Notes: a model not told the origin generated them from the letters alone. DNA of 64,000 bases from Thereva unica (GCA_949987705.1 OX465281.1:100587248-100651247); one strand, 5' to 3'. Positions 11,118 to 21,721 are shown, counted from the first letter of the stretch. Made by a program: numbers and translations.

Positions 11118-11456
11118 TATATGTTTATATGTACATTAAAGATCAGAAACTTAATGGCTGAGATAACTGAGATAATTAACAAAGAAAACGAGCAGCTACG
11201 AAGTTTTTCAACACGCTTTTTGCGCGAAATCAAACGCTTGGTCACCAAACCCATTCTCATTACAGAAAACACTAATTAAAGAAGTACTTCCAAATCGACT
11301 TCCCACAGTAAATACTTGCGATTTTCCCTAATGGGGTACTGCCCCAGATATGTACGTAAAATACAGACGCGCAGTCGAATAGGCGAAACGCCGAAACGTA
11401 TTCCATGTCGCCGAGAGCGATTAATCCAAGCAAAATATTTAAATATTGCAGCCATT

Positions 11457-11957
11457 TAGCTGGCTAGAGCATGGCAACTTTTAGTCGAGGTCCAGCAACA
11501 GACAGCAGCGATGGTCACGCGCATTTTTGGTTCGCACCCGTTTCTGGGCACTTGTGCCTATGCAGCTGGCTAGAGCATGGAAACTTTTGGTTGAGCTCCA
11601 TTTACAAACAGCAGCGCATAATTATATGTATGTGTGAAAATATGAAATGAATGGGTGCGAGCGAGAATATGCCATGGATTTTGAAAGCGGCGCGAGAATA
11701 TAAAACGAATGCTGAGAGCAGCTTCTGCATTGCAACATTCAAACCCAATCCCACCCACCAAGCGCAAGCTATTTTGCCTCGCACACATATAATTATACGC
11801 TGCTGTTTGTAAGTGGAGCTCAACCAAAAGTTTCCATGCTCTAGCCAGCTGCGTAGACACAAGTGCCCAGAAACGAGTGAGCAACAAAATGCGCGTGTCG
11901 CCATCATTGCAGCAAGTGTCCAGAAACGGGTGTAGCAACAAAGTGCGCGTGTCGCGA
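11457..11957. repeat. foldback repeat with tandem-duplicated arms
   Basis: The arm 11517-11634 (containing GCTGGCTAGAGCATGGAAAC and CAAACAGCAGCGCATAATTA) is inverted at 11785-11903. Each arm is preceded or followed by a partial direct duplicate of itself: GCTGGCTAGAGCATGGCAAC at 11458, and a second CCAGAAACGGGTG...GCGCGTGTCGC at 11920-11956. Long inverted arms made of direct repeats resemble Foldback-type elements. Open frames here (e.g. 11570-12013, minus) are by-products of the palindrome. Confidence 0.7.
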
Positions 11958-12017
11958 ATTCTTTGTTTTACCCCCAGCGAAAAAGTGCAAAACGCGCCTA
12001 AAGAAGTTAACACTTCA

Positions 12018-12170
12018 AAAACGGTTCGACCGAATATAATGAAAATCCTTTTAGATCATATTTCCGTTAATACTCTTCGAACGCCACCTCAACGAAGTCG
12101 TTATCTTTGAAAATTTCGATTTCGAATTTCGGATCGATTACAATAACTTCCCTATAAGCTGGGAAGTTAA
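12018..12170 (-). repeat. family A repeat, left terminus plus one tandem unit
   Basis: Reverse complement of the family A start: AACTTCCC-AGCTTATA-GGGAAGTT hairpin, TTGTAATCGATCCGAAAT, then the GACCGAATATAATGAAAATC...TTCGAACGCCACCTCAACGA unit. Truncated to about 150 bp. Confidence 0.7.
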
Positions 12171-12289
12171 TAACTTGTAATTGTAATTATTTATTGTTGC
12201 AAGTAATATTTTCAAAAATGCTTACCAATGACAAGCCATCGAAAATAATGAAAAACAACAAGACAAATTTCCCTTAAGCTTGTTTCTAG

Positions 12290-12945
12290 TTCATTGACGA
12301 AAATAAGGATCTAACAGAAGAGTTTGAAGTACGACAGGGTCTTAGACAATGTTATGGACTAGCCCCAAAACTATTTAACCTAATAAAAACGTCAGTCCAG
12401 AAAAGTGCGCTAACAGCAGCACACTCTCTAAAATGGGGAAGGTCGTTTTAGCAGCAAGAGAAGTTTATGTCGAACTAGAAGACGCGGCAAAGGCCTGAAA
12501 ATCAACGAAGAGAAGCAAAAGGTGATACAAAAGGAAGAATAGGAAGAAATATAACTATCGACGAACACAAATAGAAGTAGCCGATAAAGCAGTCTACCTT
12601 GGGACTGCAGTTACAAAATGAGACATAGAAAAGAAAGAGATAACTAGACGAATACTACTGACTAATAGCGCCTTTTATGCCCAAAAACAAATACTGCACT
12701 CAAGATTTATGCACAAAATAACAGTAAAATGTCTAGTATTGTGCAATTATAGCGAAACGTTGACTTTGACCCCGGACATAGAGGAAAGAAAATTGCATAA
12801 TAGGCCCAACGATAGAGGATCAAATATGACCAGATACCACCGCGAGTTGTATGAAATTTTTGACAACCAGTAGGCAGACCCAGGAGGGGATGGATAGATT
12901 CGATGATGGCTACCGCTTTTAAGCTTGACTTGATATCTTTAGTCC
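12290..12945 (+). pseudogene. decayed non-LTR reverse transcriptase fragment
   Basis: Multiple frames and stops, but ordered RT landmarks are readable: EFEVRQGLRQCYGLAPKLFN (RT motif B region), KAVYLGTAVTK then EITRRILLTNSAFYAQKQ (motif E and thumb), RYHRELYEIFDN and finally GRPRRGWIDSM. This order belongs to endonuclease-RT polyproteins of the RTE/Jockey type. The palm D box is not legible. It lies within the interrupted BEL-1 LTR. Confidence 0.65.
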
Positions 12946-13085
12946 TGTTATGTTTTTTCAAACTTTCTTGATATAAATCATGTGCAGCTTGACTATTAAT
13001 AATTTCTATATTTTGTATTCTACCATGATACGCAATTGCGTTGAATACTTGTCCCTACGGGAGATTGCTCGGATATGTAGACTCT

Positions 13086-13895
13086 TAATGGTGTAAATAC
13101 AATTGGGGCGACCGGCGAAACTAATTTCGCCGCGACTGTCAAACACGATAAGAATACACTGGTTCATATGAAGTTGCATATAATTCGGACCACAACCTTG
13201 GCTACGGCGCAAACCACAGCGATGAAATCAATCTATTTTCTAATTTGTGGTCGCCGCTCCAAGTTGGCCAACTGAGAAAAATACATTTGACACTTTTTCT
13301 TGACTGTTGACTGTTGAAGTTTTAAATTTTGTTTACATTTTGTAATAAATTTTAAAATTGGTGTTTTTTTGGTTGTTTTTTTAAATTACATTTTTATTTA
13401 TATATATATAAATAAACCGGCGTTGTTGCATTTAAGTTTTTGTTTATTTTTTTTACAAAGTAGCATATTAATATAGAAACATTTATTATTACTTTGTGTA
13501 TGTTGCTATTTTTATAGAATAATGAGTTTTGATGAACAATTAATAGAGCTGGTGCGCGAAAAAAAACAATTGTATGATATCCAAGATTTAGGCTACAAAA
13601 ACCTCATAAATTAAATGCACCATGTACAAAATTAATAAAATTTTTGGAATACAAATTATTTTTGCACCGCCCTCATGATCTTAAAAAATTACTTTCAAGC
13701 AAAAGCAAATTAAAAACGTTTTATACCCGCTTAAAAAACAGAAAAATGTTGACAGGTAATAACACGAACAAAGTTGCTGCACCTGATATCATTTTGCTTC
13801 GCTCCAATTGTATTCATACGACGAATTTCGCCGCGAATGTCGGTGTGGTTGGGTTCGTCGCTGTAGTTCTCGCCCCAATTGTATTTACACCATAA
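13086..13895 (+). mobile_element. PIF/Harbinger-type internally deleted element
   Basis: Element 13089-13892 (804 bp) has 23-bp perfect inverted termini beginning TGGTGTAAATACAATTGGGG and is flanked by TAA on both sides (13086-13088, 13893-13895). A 3-bp TWA duplication is the hallmark of PIF/Harbinger transposition. Near 13522 it still holds the start of a MADF-type frame, which agrees because autonomous Harbingers often carry a MADF/Myb-like second protein. A short direct repeat (AATTTCGCCGCGA) sits near both ends. No transposase remains. Confidence 0.85.
13522..13614 (+). pseudogene. truncated MADF-domain protein start (Harbinger accessory ORF)
   Basis: ATG at 13522 opens a 30-residue frame, MSFDEQLIELVREKKQLYDI then QDLGYKN, ending at 13614. 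The order hydrophobic-ELV-x-LYD-x-GYKN resembles the first helix of MADF DNA-binding domains (normally about 85 residues). Only the first third is present. Inference: the element captured in this LTR derives from an autonomous Harbinger with a MADF partner protein. Identity as MADF is moderate, because helix 2 and the later aromatic residues are missing. Confidence 0.55.
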
Positions 13896-14004
13896 TGTTT
13901 TACCGATTTGGAATAACGCAGACGGCTAATCGATATGTATCTAAGGCTTCACTTATATTTTGCAGTCGAAGCTTAGGTTTTATTTTGATGAGCGTTCGCG
14001 CGTT

Positions 14005-14169
14005 CGTAAATGCACGTGTTTAATTATTTCATGCTATTAACGATACATCTTGACTAATCCATATCACTTCTTTTTGTTATAAATGTGTTTTAAACTATCC
14101 CAATAAATAATTTCCGCGCCCACGAACTTCTAATTCACATTTTTAATGTTTTTTTTTTTTTTTGGTCGG
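14005..14169. repeat. single arm of the palindromic MITE family
   Basis: CGTTCGTAAATGCACGTG through CCGCGCCCACGAACTTCTAA to a T-run and GGTCGGA reproduces the right arm of the 2211-2533 MITE. It is nearly identical to 10948-11117. It forms the right boundary of the foreign block in the BEL-1 5' LTR. Confidence 0.7.
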
Positions 14170-14536
14170 ATCGTATTTTCAGTGAACTTCAAAAGAAACC
14201 GAAATTGTACAATTTGCAATAATATTTTTGTTAGCACGTTATCCGTGCTATTCGTTTTTTGGTGGTTCCATCCAGGAATTGTACACTCGTTTTGTTTTAT
14301 TGTTCACTGTTTTTGTCGTTAACGATTGCATTTATATCTTCAATTAAACATATAGTACGAACATTTTTTTTCCTGACTTAAGTCCCGTTTATTGAAGAAG
14401 TTGTTTCTACGCCCGGAGGATTGTTCGAGTTTTTTCAACACTTAGTTGATTTAAAAATTCCATAAGAAAAATTCGATTTTATTTGATTAGAGCTCCTTTT
14501 CTGCTTAACCAGTCGTTGAATTTTGCAAATCAAACC

Positions 14537-16121
14537 ATGGCAAATTTAAATGATTTAATGGTTCAAGAGGAAGTTCTAATAAATAGAATCGACAAGTTAA
14601 TCGAAAATAAAAAAAAACACCACATGACGAGAGGTTTTTTTGAAACAAACACCTCAGATTTAAGAAAACTTTGGGAAGGCTACATGAAGGTAGACATGCA
14701 AATAATGCATCAAATAACTTCCAACAGTTCAGAGGAGCCGCATCCCTACGTAGAGGAAGACCATTACGGAAACGCTGAAGCCAAGTGTACCGACTACAAG
14801 GCTTGCGAAAGTTTACTTGTGTAGAAATCACTTCTAACAATGAATCAACTCCCACTATCCATATAAATGTCGTGCAGCATGAGTCGTTACCAAGAATTTC
14901 ACTGCCTAAATTTAATGGTGATTTTGACATGTGGCGATCCTTCCACGACTTATTTGTGTCACTGGTCCACAATAGCCCAAGCCTAAAACCAGTGCAGAAG
15001 TTATACCACTTAAAAACTTCATTAATCGGAGATGCGGAACGCACTCTGAGACATGTTCCAATCACCAATGAGGATTATGAGCCAGCATGATCTAAACTTA
15101 AGGAAAGATACGAGAACACACGAATCTTGGTCAATCACCAATTAAACGTTTAGGAAATCAATCTAAGTTAAATGTGGAATCAACCAAAAATTTAAAGGAA
15201 TTTGTAGAGATTACGGAGGAGTGTCTGCAGCAGCTAAGAAATCTTAAGGTGGATATCACGTCATGGGATGTGTTACTCATCCATCTGTTGATTCAACGGC
15301 TCCCCTTCATAACGCTTAGACATTGGGAGGAGGAACTCAAAACACAAAGGGAACTGCCAAAGTTACAACAATTCATGTCCTTTTTGAATACTCGATTGAA
15401 AGTTTTAGAATCAATCGCAGACACAATAACTCCAAGAAATGTAGCAACTAAACCTACAACCGTCAAGGAAAAGGTAGTCTCATATCATATAGTGAGGAGA
15501 GACAGATGTCCTGCCTGCGAAGGGAAACACTACGTCCAAAAATGTCCTGTGTACAAGCAGATGAATCCGCAAAGAAGGTTCAACACCATCAAATCAGCAG
15601 GTCGTTGCGTTAATTGTCTTTCCAGCAGTCATTCTCATACCGATTGTACAAGCAAATTCAACTGTTTCAAATGCAAGCAAAAACACCATACATCACTACA
15701 CGACGACAGTCGAAATAACCAACCTGCCGACATGTCAAAAAAGGTTCCTTCACCAGCAAGCGAGATTCAAATCTGCCCTAGAAGATCCACTGACGAAGGC
15801 ACTAGCCACAGCGCTGACAAAATGATTCAAGCTTTCATAACAAATCAAAATGTGCATGCACTTCTTTCTACTGCTTTGGTTTCAACAAAGGGTAAACGGG
15901 GAGAAAGACACATCTTACGGTGTCTTATAGATCCAGGATCACAATCTTCGTTCATCACTCAAACTGCGTGTCAAAGGTTAGGTGCTAGTTGTTCGCCAAC
16001 ATCAACATCAATCAAGTTTGAACACGATTACAGCGGCAAATTCAAGAAGTCAAACCACGTTACAGTTGTAAGGGTGCAATTCCGAAGCACATCAAATCAA
16101 AGAAACCTTTTTAGTTATTAA
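14537..16121 (+). pseudogene. gag-pro: BEL-1 gag and protease, broken
   Basis: Structural polyprotein of a BEL/Pao element. The likely start is ATG 14537 in CCATGGC context (an upstream in-frame ATG lies at 14483). Pieces: an N-terminal helical region (14537-14824); the Gag core with LPRISLPKFNGDFDMWRSF (14785-15090), typical of the retrotransposon gag family DUF1759; and 15174-16121 with CPACEGKHYVQKCP, CVNCLSSSHSHTDC and CFKCKQKHHTSLH zinc-knuckle motifs, followed by a protease core LRCLIDPGSQSSFI (DPGS box). A frameshift near 14800, a TGG-to-TGA stop near 15089 and another shift near 15150 inactivate it. Confidence 0.85.
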
Positions 16122-16429
16122 GAACATTACGGATCATTACAAAAGAGAGACCTCCACCTCGGACACATAGTGGGATTGCCATTAGCCGATTCAACATTTT
16201 GAAAGCCTGGACGAATAGATGCCTTAATAGGAGCCAATGCATACGCAGAGATTGTATTATAAGGAAAGAAAAAAAAAGAAAAAAAAAAAAGAAAAAGACA
16301 TCTCCAATTGCAATTAACACAATATTTGGTTGGATATTGGTCAGACCAACAGCCAGTTTAGTACAAGAAAATTCAATTGAACTGACAGTTACAACTGAAA
16401 GCTTAAGCCAACAAATTTCCAAATTTTAG

Positions 16430-17171
16430 GAAATTGAAGAAGTTCCATCTAGTTCTATACTCACCAAGGAAGAGGAACAGTGTGAAAGATCGTTTCAAGC
16501 TTCTCAGAAGCACCTCTGCAACGGCCAATATGAAGTAAAACTACCTTTTGTTAACAACCAGCCGCCAATACTAGGAGAATCTAGACCGCAAGCGTTAAAA
16601 CGATTTAATGCGTTAATGGGAAAATTTCAAAAGTTCCCAGATCTAGCTAAAGATTACACAAAGTGCTCAAATGAATACCAAATTTAAACCAAATGCAAAT
16701 GGTGGAGGCATCAGATATCGAAAAATCACACTTTTACATCCCTCACCATGCAGTTTTTAAAGACAGCACCACGACCAAACTTCGAGTTGTCTTTGATGCT
16801 TCATGCAAAACAACTAACGGCAAATCCTTGAATGATTTTCTGTTAAAGGGACGAACTATACAGCATATACTATTTCAATACTACTCAATTGGCGCAAACA
16901 TAAAATTGCTATAACAGGAGATATTGAGAAAATGTATTGAATGATTTGGATGCATCCGGATCACCAGAATTTTCAACGTATCATATGGAAACATCCAATT
17001 GAACCAAGGCTACAGGAGTACCAGTTGAAAACTGTCACATTTGGTACAACCTCTGCGCCGTACCTAGCAATTAGAACATTACATGAGTTGGAAGAAGATG
17101 AAAAAGATAGGTGGCCACTAGCTTCTAAAGCCACCTTAGATTATTCCACAGTCGAGTTGTTCTATTCATAA
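16430..17171 (+). pseudogene. pol: BEL-1 reverse transcriptase N-terminal half, broken
   Basis: Fragments of BEL/Pao RT: FYIPHHAVFKDSTTTKLRVV then FDASCKTTNGKSLNDFLLKG (16693-16914, fingers/palm entry) and HQNFQRIIWKHP...LKTVTFGTTSAPYLAIRTL (16941-17171, before the catalytic box). The expected YVDD segment would follow directly, but the frame ends at 17171 and an antisense non-LTR block begins. RNase H and most of integrase are gone. An A-rich stretch near 16265-16300 lies in the eroded linker upstream. Confidence 0.8.
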
Positions 17172-17219
17172 ACGAACTTATAAACCGTATTATGCGTGAA
17201 CGAGGGGGCTGTATACAGC

Positions 17220-17531
17220 CTATAGGGTATGGGGGTGAGCCGAGCGGGCAAGTCTTGTGTTGCGGGAAAAGTATTGCCGTGCAGGCAGGAGGTCCTGAAT
17301 TTCGGTGGAACAGTCGCTATGGTAATAGCGATAAAGTATGGAGAGGGCTGCTACATTCCTACGGTGGCTCAAGGTGTCTATGGAGGCGCGAAAGGGGCCA
17401 TCACCAATGAGTTTGAGGGCACCATTTTGCACCTTGTCGAGACAAGCCAAGGTGGTTTTTGATGCGCCTGCCCAGATATGCGAGTTGTATTCGAGGCGCG
17501 GCCGAATGTAGGATTTGTATATTGTAGCCAA
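17220..17531 (-). pseudogene. non-LTR RT thumb and C-terminus
   Basis: YKSYIRPRLEYNSHIWAGAS, LDKVQNGALKLIGD, then LSHRRNVAALSILYRYYHSD and ARSAHPHTL. These are the conserved C-terminal blocks of Jockey/CR1-type elements. The element's 3' end should lie near 17172-17200; no poly-A tail is evident. Confidence 0.75.
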
Positions 17532-17832
17532 TGCGGCTGGCTGGAGGAGGAACTTGCATCTCTTGAGAAATCCAAGGCATTGATTGAGAGGCTTGTTTGG
17601 CGATTTGGAATATGTGATCGTTCCATCGCAGATGCTCCGTTAAAGTTACCCCTAGGATGTTGAGAGTTGAGTCAGCCGTTAGATTCTCTCCATCCACCGA
17701 GACAGGAGGAAGGTCGGTACAATTTTTGTTGGAGATCAGACAGTGCTTCGTTTTTGTGGCATTGAATTCGACGCGGTTCATTTCGCCCCAATGAAGAATC
17801 GATTCGATATCCCGGTTGATCGAAGCCGACAT
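17401..17832 (-). pseudogene. non-LTR RT motif D/E region
   Basis: Contains WGEMNRVEFNATKTKHCLIS (motif D Lys region), NILGVTLTEHLRWNDHI (motif E) and thumb-like sequence. A further frameshift near 17560 puts the rest (ATIYKSYIRPRLEYNSHIWA) into the 17220-17531 frame. Confidence 0.75.
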
Positions 17833-17889
17833 CAGTTGACGGTGGTAAAGACAAGGTCTGGCACGTGCTTGTCTTATATTGTCGAAGGA

Positions 17890-18453
17890 CTAAGAGAAAT
17901 TCAGAGTACCGTCATCAGCGAAGCAGTGAAGTGGGTTGGAGGGGATTGAGAGCAGATCATTAATGAAGATTAGAAAAAGTGCGGGTGAGAGAATTGACCC
18001 CTGGGGAACTCCGGCCGAAATGGCGTGGGGGTTGGATTCGACGCCATCCAATACTACCTTGATTGAACGGCCTGAAAGAAAGCTCTTAATCCAGTTCCTT
18101 AGAACTAAGTGTATACCAATAGCTTGGAGTTTATTCAACAGAGCTGGGTGCCATACTCTGTCAAAAGCCTTTGATATATCTAGAGCAACTAAGCTAGACT
18201 CACCAAAGCTGCGAATGCTTTGGTTGACACGCTCGGTTAAACACACAAGCAGATCGCCAGTAGACCGTTTAGATCTGAAGCCGTATTGCCTGTCGTGTAT
18301 AATTTGGTTGGATTCTAGATATTTCATCAGCTTTTTATTGATTATTGTCTCCATGATTTTGGAGAGAACAGAAGTAATTGCTATTGGGCGGTAGTTTAAG
18401 GGGTCGCTGGCTTCACCTTTTTTTGGGATTGGCTGAACATAGCTAGTTTCCAA
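17890..18453 (-). pseudogene. non-LTR RT catalytic palm
   Basis: A 187-codon frame with consecutive RT motifs: NYRPIAITSVLSKIMETII, QYGFRSKRST, LVALDISKAFDRVWH (motif A Asp), AGVPQGSILSPALFLIFIND (motif B) and LHCFADDGTLNF, where the catalytic box reads FADD instead of the more usual YADD. The core aspartates are kept, but the frame breaks right after the box, so the enzyme is not made whole. It continues in 17401-17832. Confidence 0.85.
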
Positions 18454-19439
18454 GAGTCGGGATGCACTCCGGAGAAGTAAGACAGGGCAAAAAGTTTGCG
18501 CAGAGGTTTAGCCAAAGGTGAGGCACATTTTTTAAGTACCATAGGGGGGATTTTATCGGGACCAGTGGATTTAGTGGCGTCGAGTTCTTTGAGACACCTA
18601 AACATCTCGCGAGTCCTGAAGTGAACTCCGTCCATTGAGTGGGTGGTATTCTCGAGAGTGGGGGGTGACATAGCAGCATCGGGTAAAGAAGAATTTGCGG
18701 CGAACAGAGAAGCTAATAGGTCGGCCTTGGGTTTGCTTTCTGTTATCACTTCCTTGTTGTGAATAAAAGGAGGTGTTGAGGAGGAAGTAAAATTCTTCTT
18801 GATGGCGGTTACCAAGGACCAGAAGTTTTTGCTGCCTGTAGTGGAGTTAAGAATCTTACTTCTCAATCTATCATCAAATGATGATTTGACTTTCCTGATG
18901 ATGGAGTTACAGGAGTTTCTCAGGTTGATGTACTCACGACGAGGTGGCTCATTAGGCGAACGTCTGTATGCTCTATAGGCGGCTTCTTTAGCTTTGATTG
19001 CGTTCATACATTCCCCATTGAACCATTTGTTCGGCCTAGGCTTCACAGATTTGGTAGAGTGAGGGATGAACAAGCGCATACCCGCTCGAATAATTTTGGT
19101 GACACAGAGGGCCGCATAGTTCGCATTGGCATTACGGAAAGACAAATCCCAGTCAGTGACCTGGAAGAAGCGAATAAGACCCAACCAGTTGGCTTTCCCA
19201 TAGTGCCACACAGTTCTTTTAGGAGCTGTGGTGGTTGTGGTCGAGGATGGATATGGGAAATAAGGTTTAATTAGTTTATGGTCCGAGTTGCCAAGAGGTG
19301 AGCTAACCTTGATGGAGTACCGCGTCGGATGGGAAGTAAGAAACAGGTCAAGGAGATGGGCTCCTTGACCTGGAATATCAGGGACTCTCGTCGGACATTT
19401 GACAATTTGGTGCAAGTTGTTGAGGCTCGCAAAGAGCAC
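18396..19439 (-). pseudogene. non-LTR endonuclease end and RT N-terminus
   Basis: A 347-codon frame starts inside the endonuclease: HLLDLFLTS and SPLGNSDHKLI carry the conserved LDLxxTS and SDH signatures near the end of AP-type endonucleases of Jockey/CR1 elements. A basic linker with WFNGEC...AYRAYRRSPNEPPRREYINL follows, then ATKSTGPDKIPPMVLK (the RT entry motif) and DSWKLAM. The frame is lost at a run of A/T near 18420, and RT continues in another phase (17890-18453). Confidence 0.8.
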
Positions 19440-19795
19440 GGCGTCTTTGCCAGGAACACTGGTGCCATTTGAGTAATTTAGCCAATGTACATTGTGAACG
19501 GGTGGAGGAGACTTACTTGTTGTCCGTCGGTCCTTCGGTTATTGTTGTTGTTGTTGGTGGCCTTCACTTAGTTTTTTCGTGTTATTATTAATTTTTTATA
19601 TTATTGTTTGTTTTGTGGTTTACGTTATTATTTTGGTGGATATATTAAGTTTTTTGTGTTATATGTTTTTTCTTTGTGTTGTTTTGTGATTATATTTATT
19701 GTTTATTGCGGTTTATTTTTTTTTTGCGGTGTAATGGGACTGGCGACAACACACGCCCGCACTTCACCGAGGCACAGTCCAGACCCCTGGCCGGA

Positions 19796-20351
19796 GTGAA
19801 ATACATAAAAAATCACTTACGAAGAAGTTTAGGAAATGCCATTGGTACATTTGAGGACAATTCAACAATTTTAGCACAGATTGAATGCTGTTTGAATTCA
19901 CGTCCACTTTCATATGTTAGCAATGATCCCAGTGATATGTTGATCTTAACGCCTGGACATTTTTTAATTGGAGATGCATTAAACGCTGTACCAGAACCAG
20001 ATTATACTGACGAAAAAATACCGCCTGTACAAAGATGGAGACACTTGCAACAACGAGTCAGACATTTCTGGGAAAAGATGGTCAAGAGACTATCTTCACC
20101 AATTGCAACACCGACCTAAATGGTTTAAACTTCAAAGGAATCTACAAATTGGAGATATTGTGTTATTAAAAACTGAGAACTCACCTCCAACGTTTTGGCC
20201 ACTCGGAAAAATTGAACAGGTATATCCAGGCCAGGATGGGCTAATCAGAGTAGTTCAAGTAAGGACCCAAAATACCTCTTTTAAGAGACCAGTCTCCAAG
20301 CTGACCCGACTTCCAATCGCCATATCGACTACCGAAACAACAACAAACTAA
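19796..20351 (+). pseudogene. pol: BEL-1 integrase C-terminus and DUF5641 domain
   Basis: BEL/Pao signature GVKYIKNHLRRSLGN, then IECCLNSRPLSYVSND and LTPGHFLIGDAL (end of the integrase fold), RWRHLQQRVRHFWEK (DUF5641 start) and, in a second frame from 20103, RPKWFKLQRNLQIGDIVLLK...RPVSKLTRLPI. The frameshift is near 20100. The acidic catalytic residues lie upstream and are absent. A purine-rich tract (GGCGGGGAG) follows at 20506 before the LTR. Confidence 0.85.
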
Positions 20352-20516
20352 ACTTAGAATAAGTGTTTTCATGTTTTGTGTTATCTATGTTCTTGTGTTA
20401 TCCTTACTGTATTTAGGATAAGTATCGTCATGCCAGTGTTATTTATGTTCTTATGTTCTGTCTCCTTGCCAAAGAAAACGAAGGTGTTGAACAAAGATGT
20501 TCAACGGCGGGGAGTT

Positions 20517-21716
20517 TGTTCCGAACAACAATTGAAAAATAAAATTAAAATTAAAGTTGTTAAAATAAAAATAAAATTGGAATCAAAATTGAGTTAAATA
20601 CTGTATGAATGTACTATCAAGAATCCAGCAGGCGGCGACAGTTGACATTTGCTACTGTGCAAATGTAATACCAAAAAAATCAACAAGGCGACGCCACGTT
20701 TTTTTTGTGTATTGTGGCCAGCCGGGAATATTATAATTCAGTTATTCCTTAACTATTAGGGATGGGCGATATTAGAAAAACATCAATATTGACATCGATG
20801 CCAATATCGGTAAGTAAACATCGATGTGCGATAAACATCGATGTAAGAACTTCGATGTTTGAAAATATCGATGATTTGGTGCTAAAATCAAAAATTTTTA
20901 AAATGGTAAAAGTGTTGCCTCACTTTGTTGAGTCAAGAAATAATTCTTGTCATTCGCAAGTTTATAATGATCCTAATATCTTCAGTGTTTTCTTGAGTAG
21001 TGCGTTCTGTATCAAGCGATTGTTTAAATCAGTATTCAGTATGTTGTTTACATTCACTTTCTCGAAGCAGGCATGTAGATCAACGGTTTGAGAATAATAT
21101 TATAAGAGAGAAAAATTTTGTATATGCATACCTATTGTGCTTTCTTTCGCGAAGTTTTATTTCAAAAATTATCTGCAAAATCTAGCTTGGCAAAAGAAAT
21201 GGAACATAAAAATTAAGAACTACTTTGCCAAGTTCGTCATTGATTGGTTGACATTTTATAAGTCGTTTGGAAATTTTATTTTAAGCATAAGCTCAATTTA
21301 ATTTTTACAACAAACGAATGTGGAAACATCGATTTTCGATGTTCTTGTTCACATCATTGATGGATCGATGTTTTAGAGGACCTAGTATCGATGTTAAAAT
21401 ATCGATGTTTTCACGCTCAACATCGATGTTTCGATAGCATCGATGAATATTGATCATCCCTATTAACTATTAACGGAGGTTAACTAGTGACACAGGTGCA
21501 AAGGTAATGCTCTTTGAGTCATTTATAACACAATGTGGTAGGTTAATCTTTGTTTTTACACTTGCATTTACTAATTGTTACACTTTATATCAGGAATTTT
21601 TAAAATAAAATATTGTTGAAAAATAAAAGGAATCGTATTTTCAGTGAACTTCAAAATAAACCGAAATTGTACAATTTGCAATAATAGTTTTGTTAGCACG
21701 TTATCCGTACTATTCA
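20517..21716 (+). repeat. BEL-1 3' LTR carrying a hAT-type MITE
   Basis: Starts TGTTCCGAACAACAATTG and ends CTATTCA. Without the inserted 706-bp MITE and its 8-bp duplication it is about 486 bp. It preserves the middle segment (20618-21631, minus MITE) lost from the 5' LTR. Confidence 0.8.
20749..21470. mobile_element. hAT-type MITE with ATCGATG arrays
   Basis: Element 20757-21462 (706 bp) begins TAGGGATGGGCGATA and ends TATTGATCATCCCTA. It is flanked by an exact 8-bp duplication TTAACTAT (20749-20756, 21463-21470), the hallmark of hAT. Both subterminal ~120-bp zones are packed with at least nine ATCGATG, five of them the palindrome CATCGATG. These are probably transposase-binding sites. The interior has no transposase-like frame. 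Confidence 0.88.
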
Positions 21717-21721
21717 CGCAT

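Larger units (their letters stand above)
10647..14254 (+). repeat. BEL-1 5' LTR, interrupted
   Basis: LTR sequence is present at 10647-10747 and 14170-14254 and matches 20517-20617 and 21632-21716 at roughly 95% by eye. Between these, 3.4 kb of foreign repeats replaces a stretch that is about 300 bp in the 3' LTR once its MITE is discounted. The event was therefore insertion plus deletion, or several steps. The primer-binding region should begin near 14255; TGGTGGTTCC at 14260 is a candidate only. Confidence 0.75.
17172..19795 (-). mobile_element. Jockey/CR1-type non-LTR element, antisense inside BEL-1
   Basis: Read on the minus strand it has a GC-richer 5' leader (about 19795-19440), the end of an AP-endonuclease domain, RT and a thumb region ending near 17220. 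It carries several frameshifts. BEL-1 coding sequence resumes at about 19796 in the integrase C-terminus although it left off in RT at 17171. More than 1.5 kb of BEL-1 is therefore missing at this junction, and no target duplication can be recognised. An older copy of the family lies at 8821-9420. Confidence 0.75.
10647..21716 (+). mobile_element. BEL/Pao-type LTR retrotransposon BEL-1, old and nested
   Basis: An ancient element whose LTR ends match at 10647 and 20517 (TGTT..GAACAACAATTG) and at 14254 and 21716. The outer flanks CACAT (10642-10646) and CGCAT (21717-21721) look like a 5-bp target duplication with one mutation. Order is LTR, gag with zinc knuckles, protease, partial RT, antisense non-LTR block, integrase C-terminus, purine tract (near 20506-20516), LTR. 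The RT catalytic box, RNase H and integrase catalytic core are lost. Stops and frameshifts show it is inert. Confidence 0.85.

Noticed and set aside
11570..12013. 147-codon minus-strand frame
   Set aside because: It lies within the foldback palindrome and has no domain; its openness is explained by the repeat structure.
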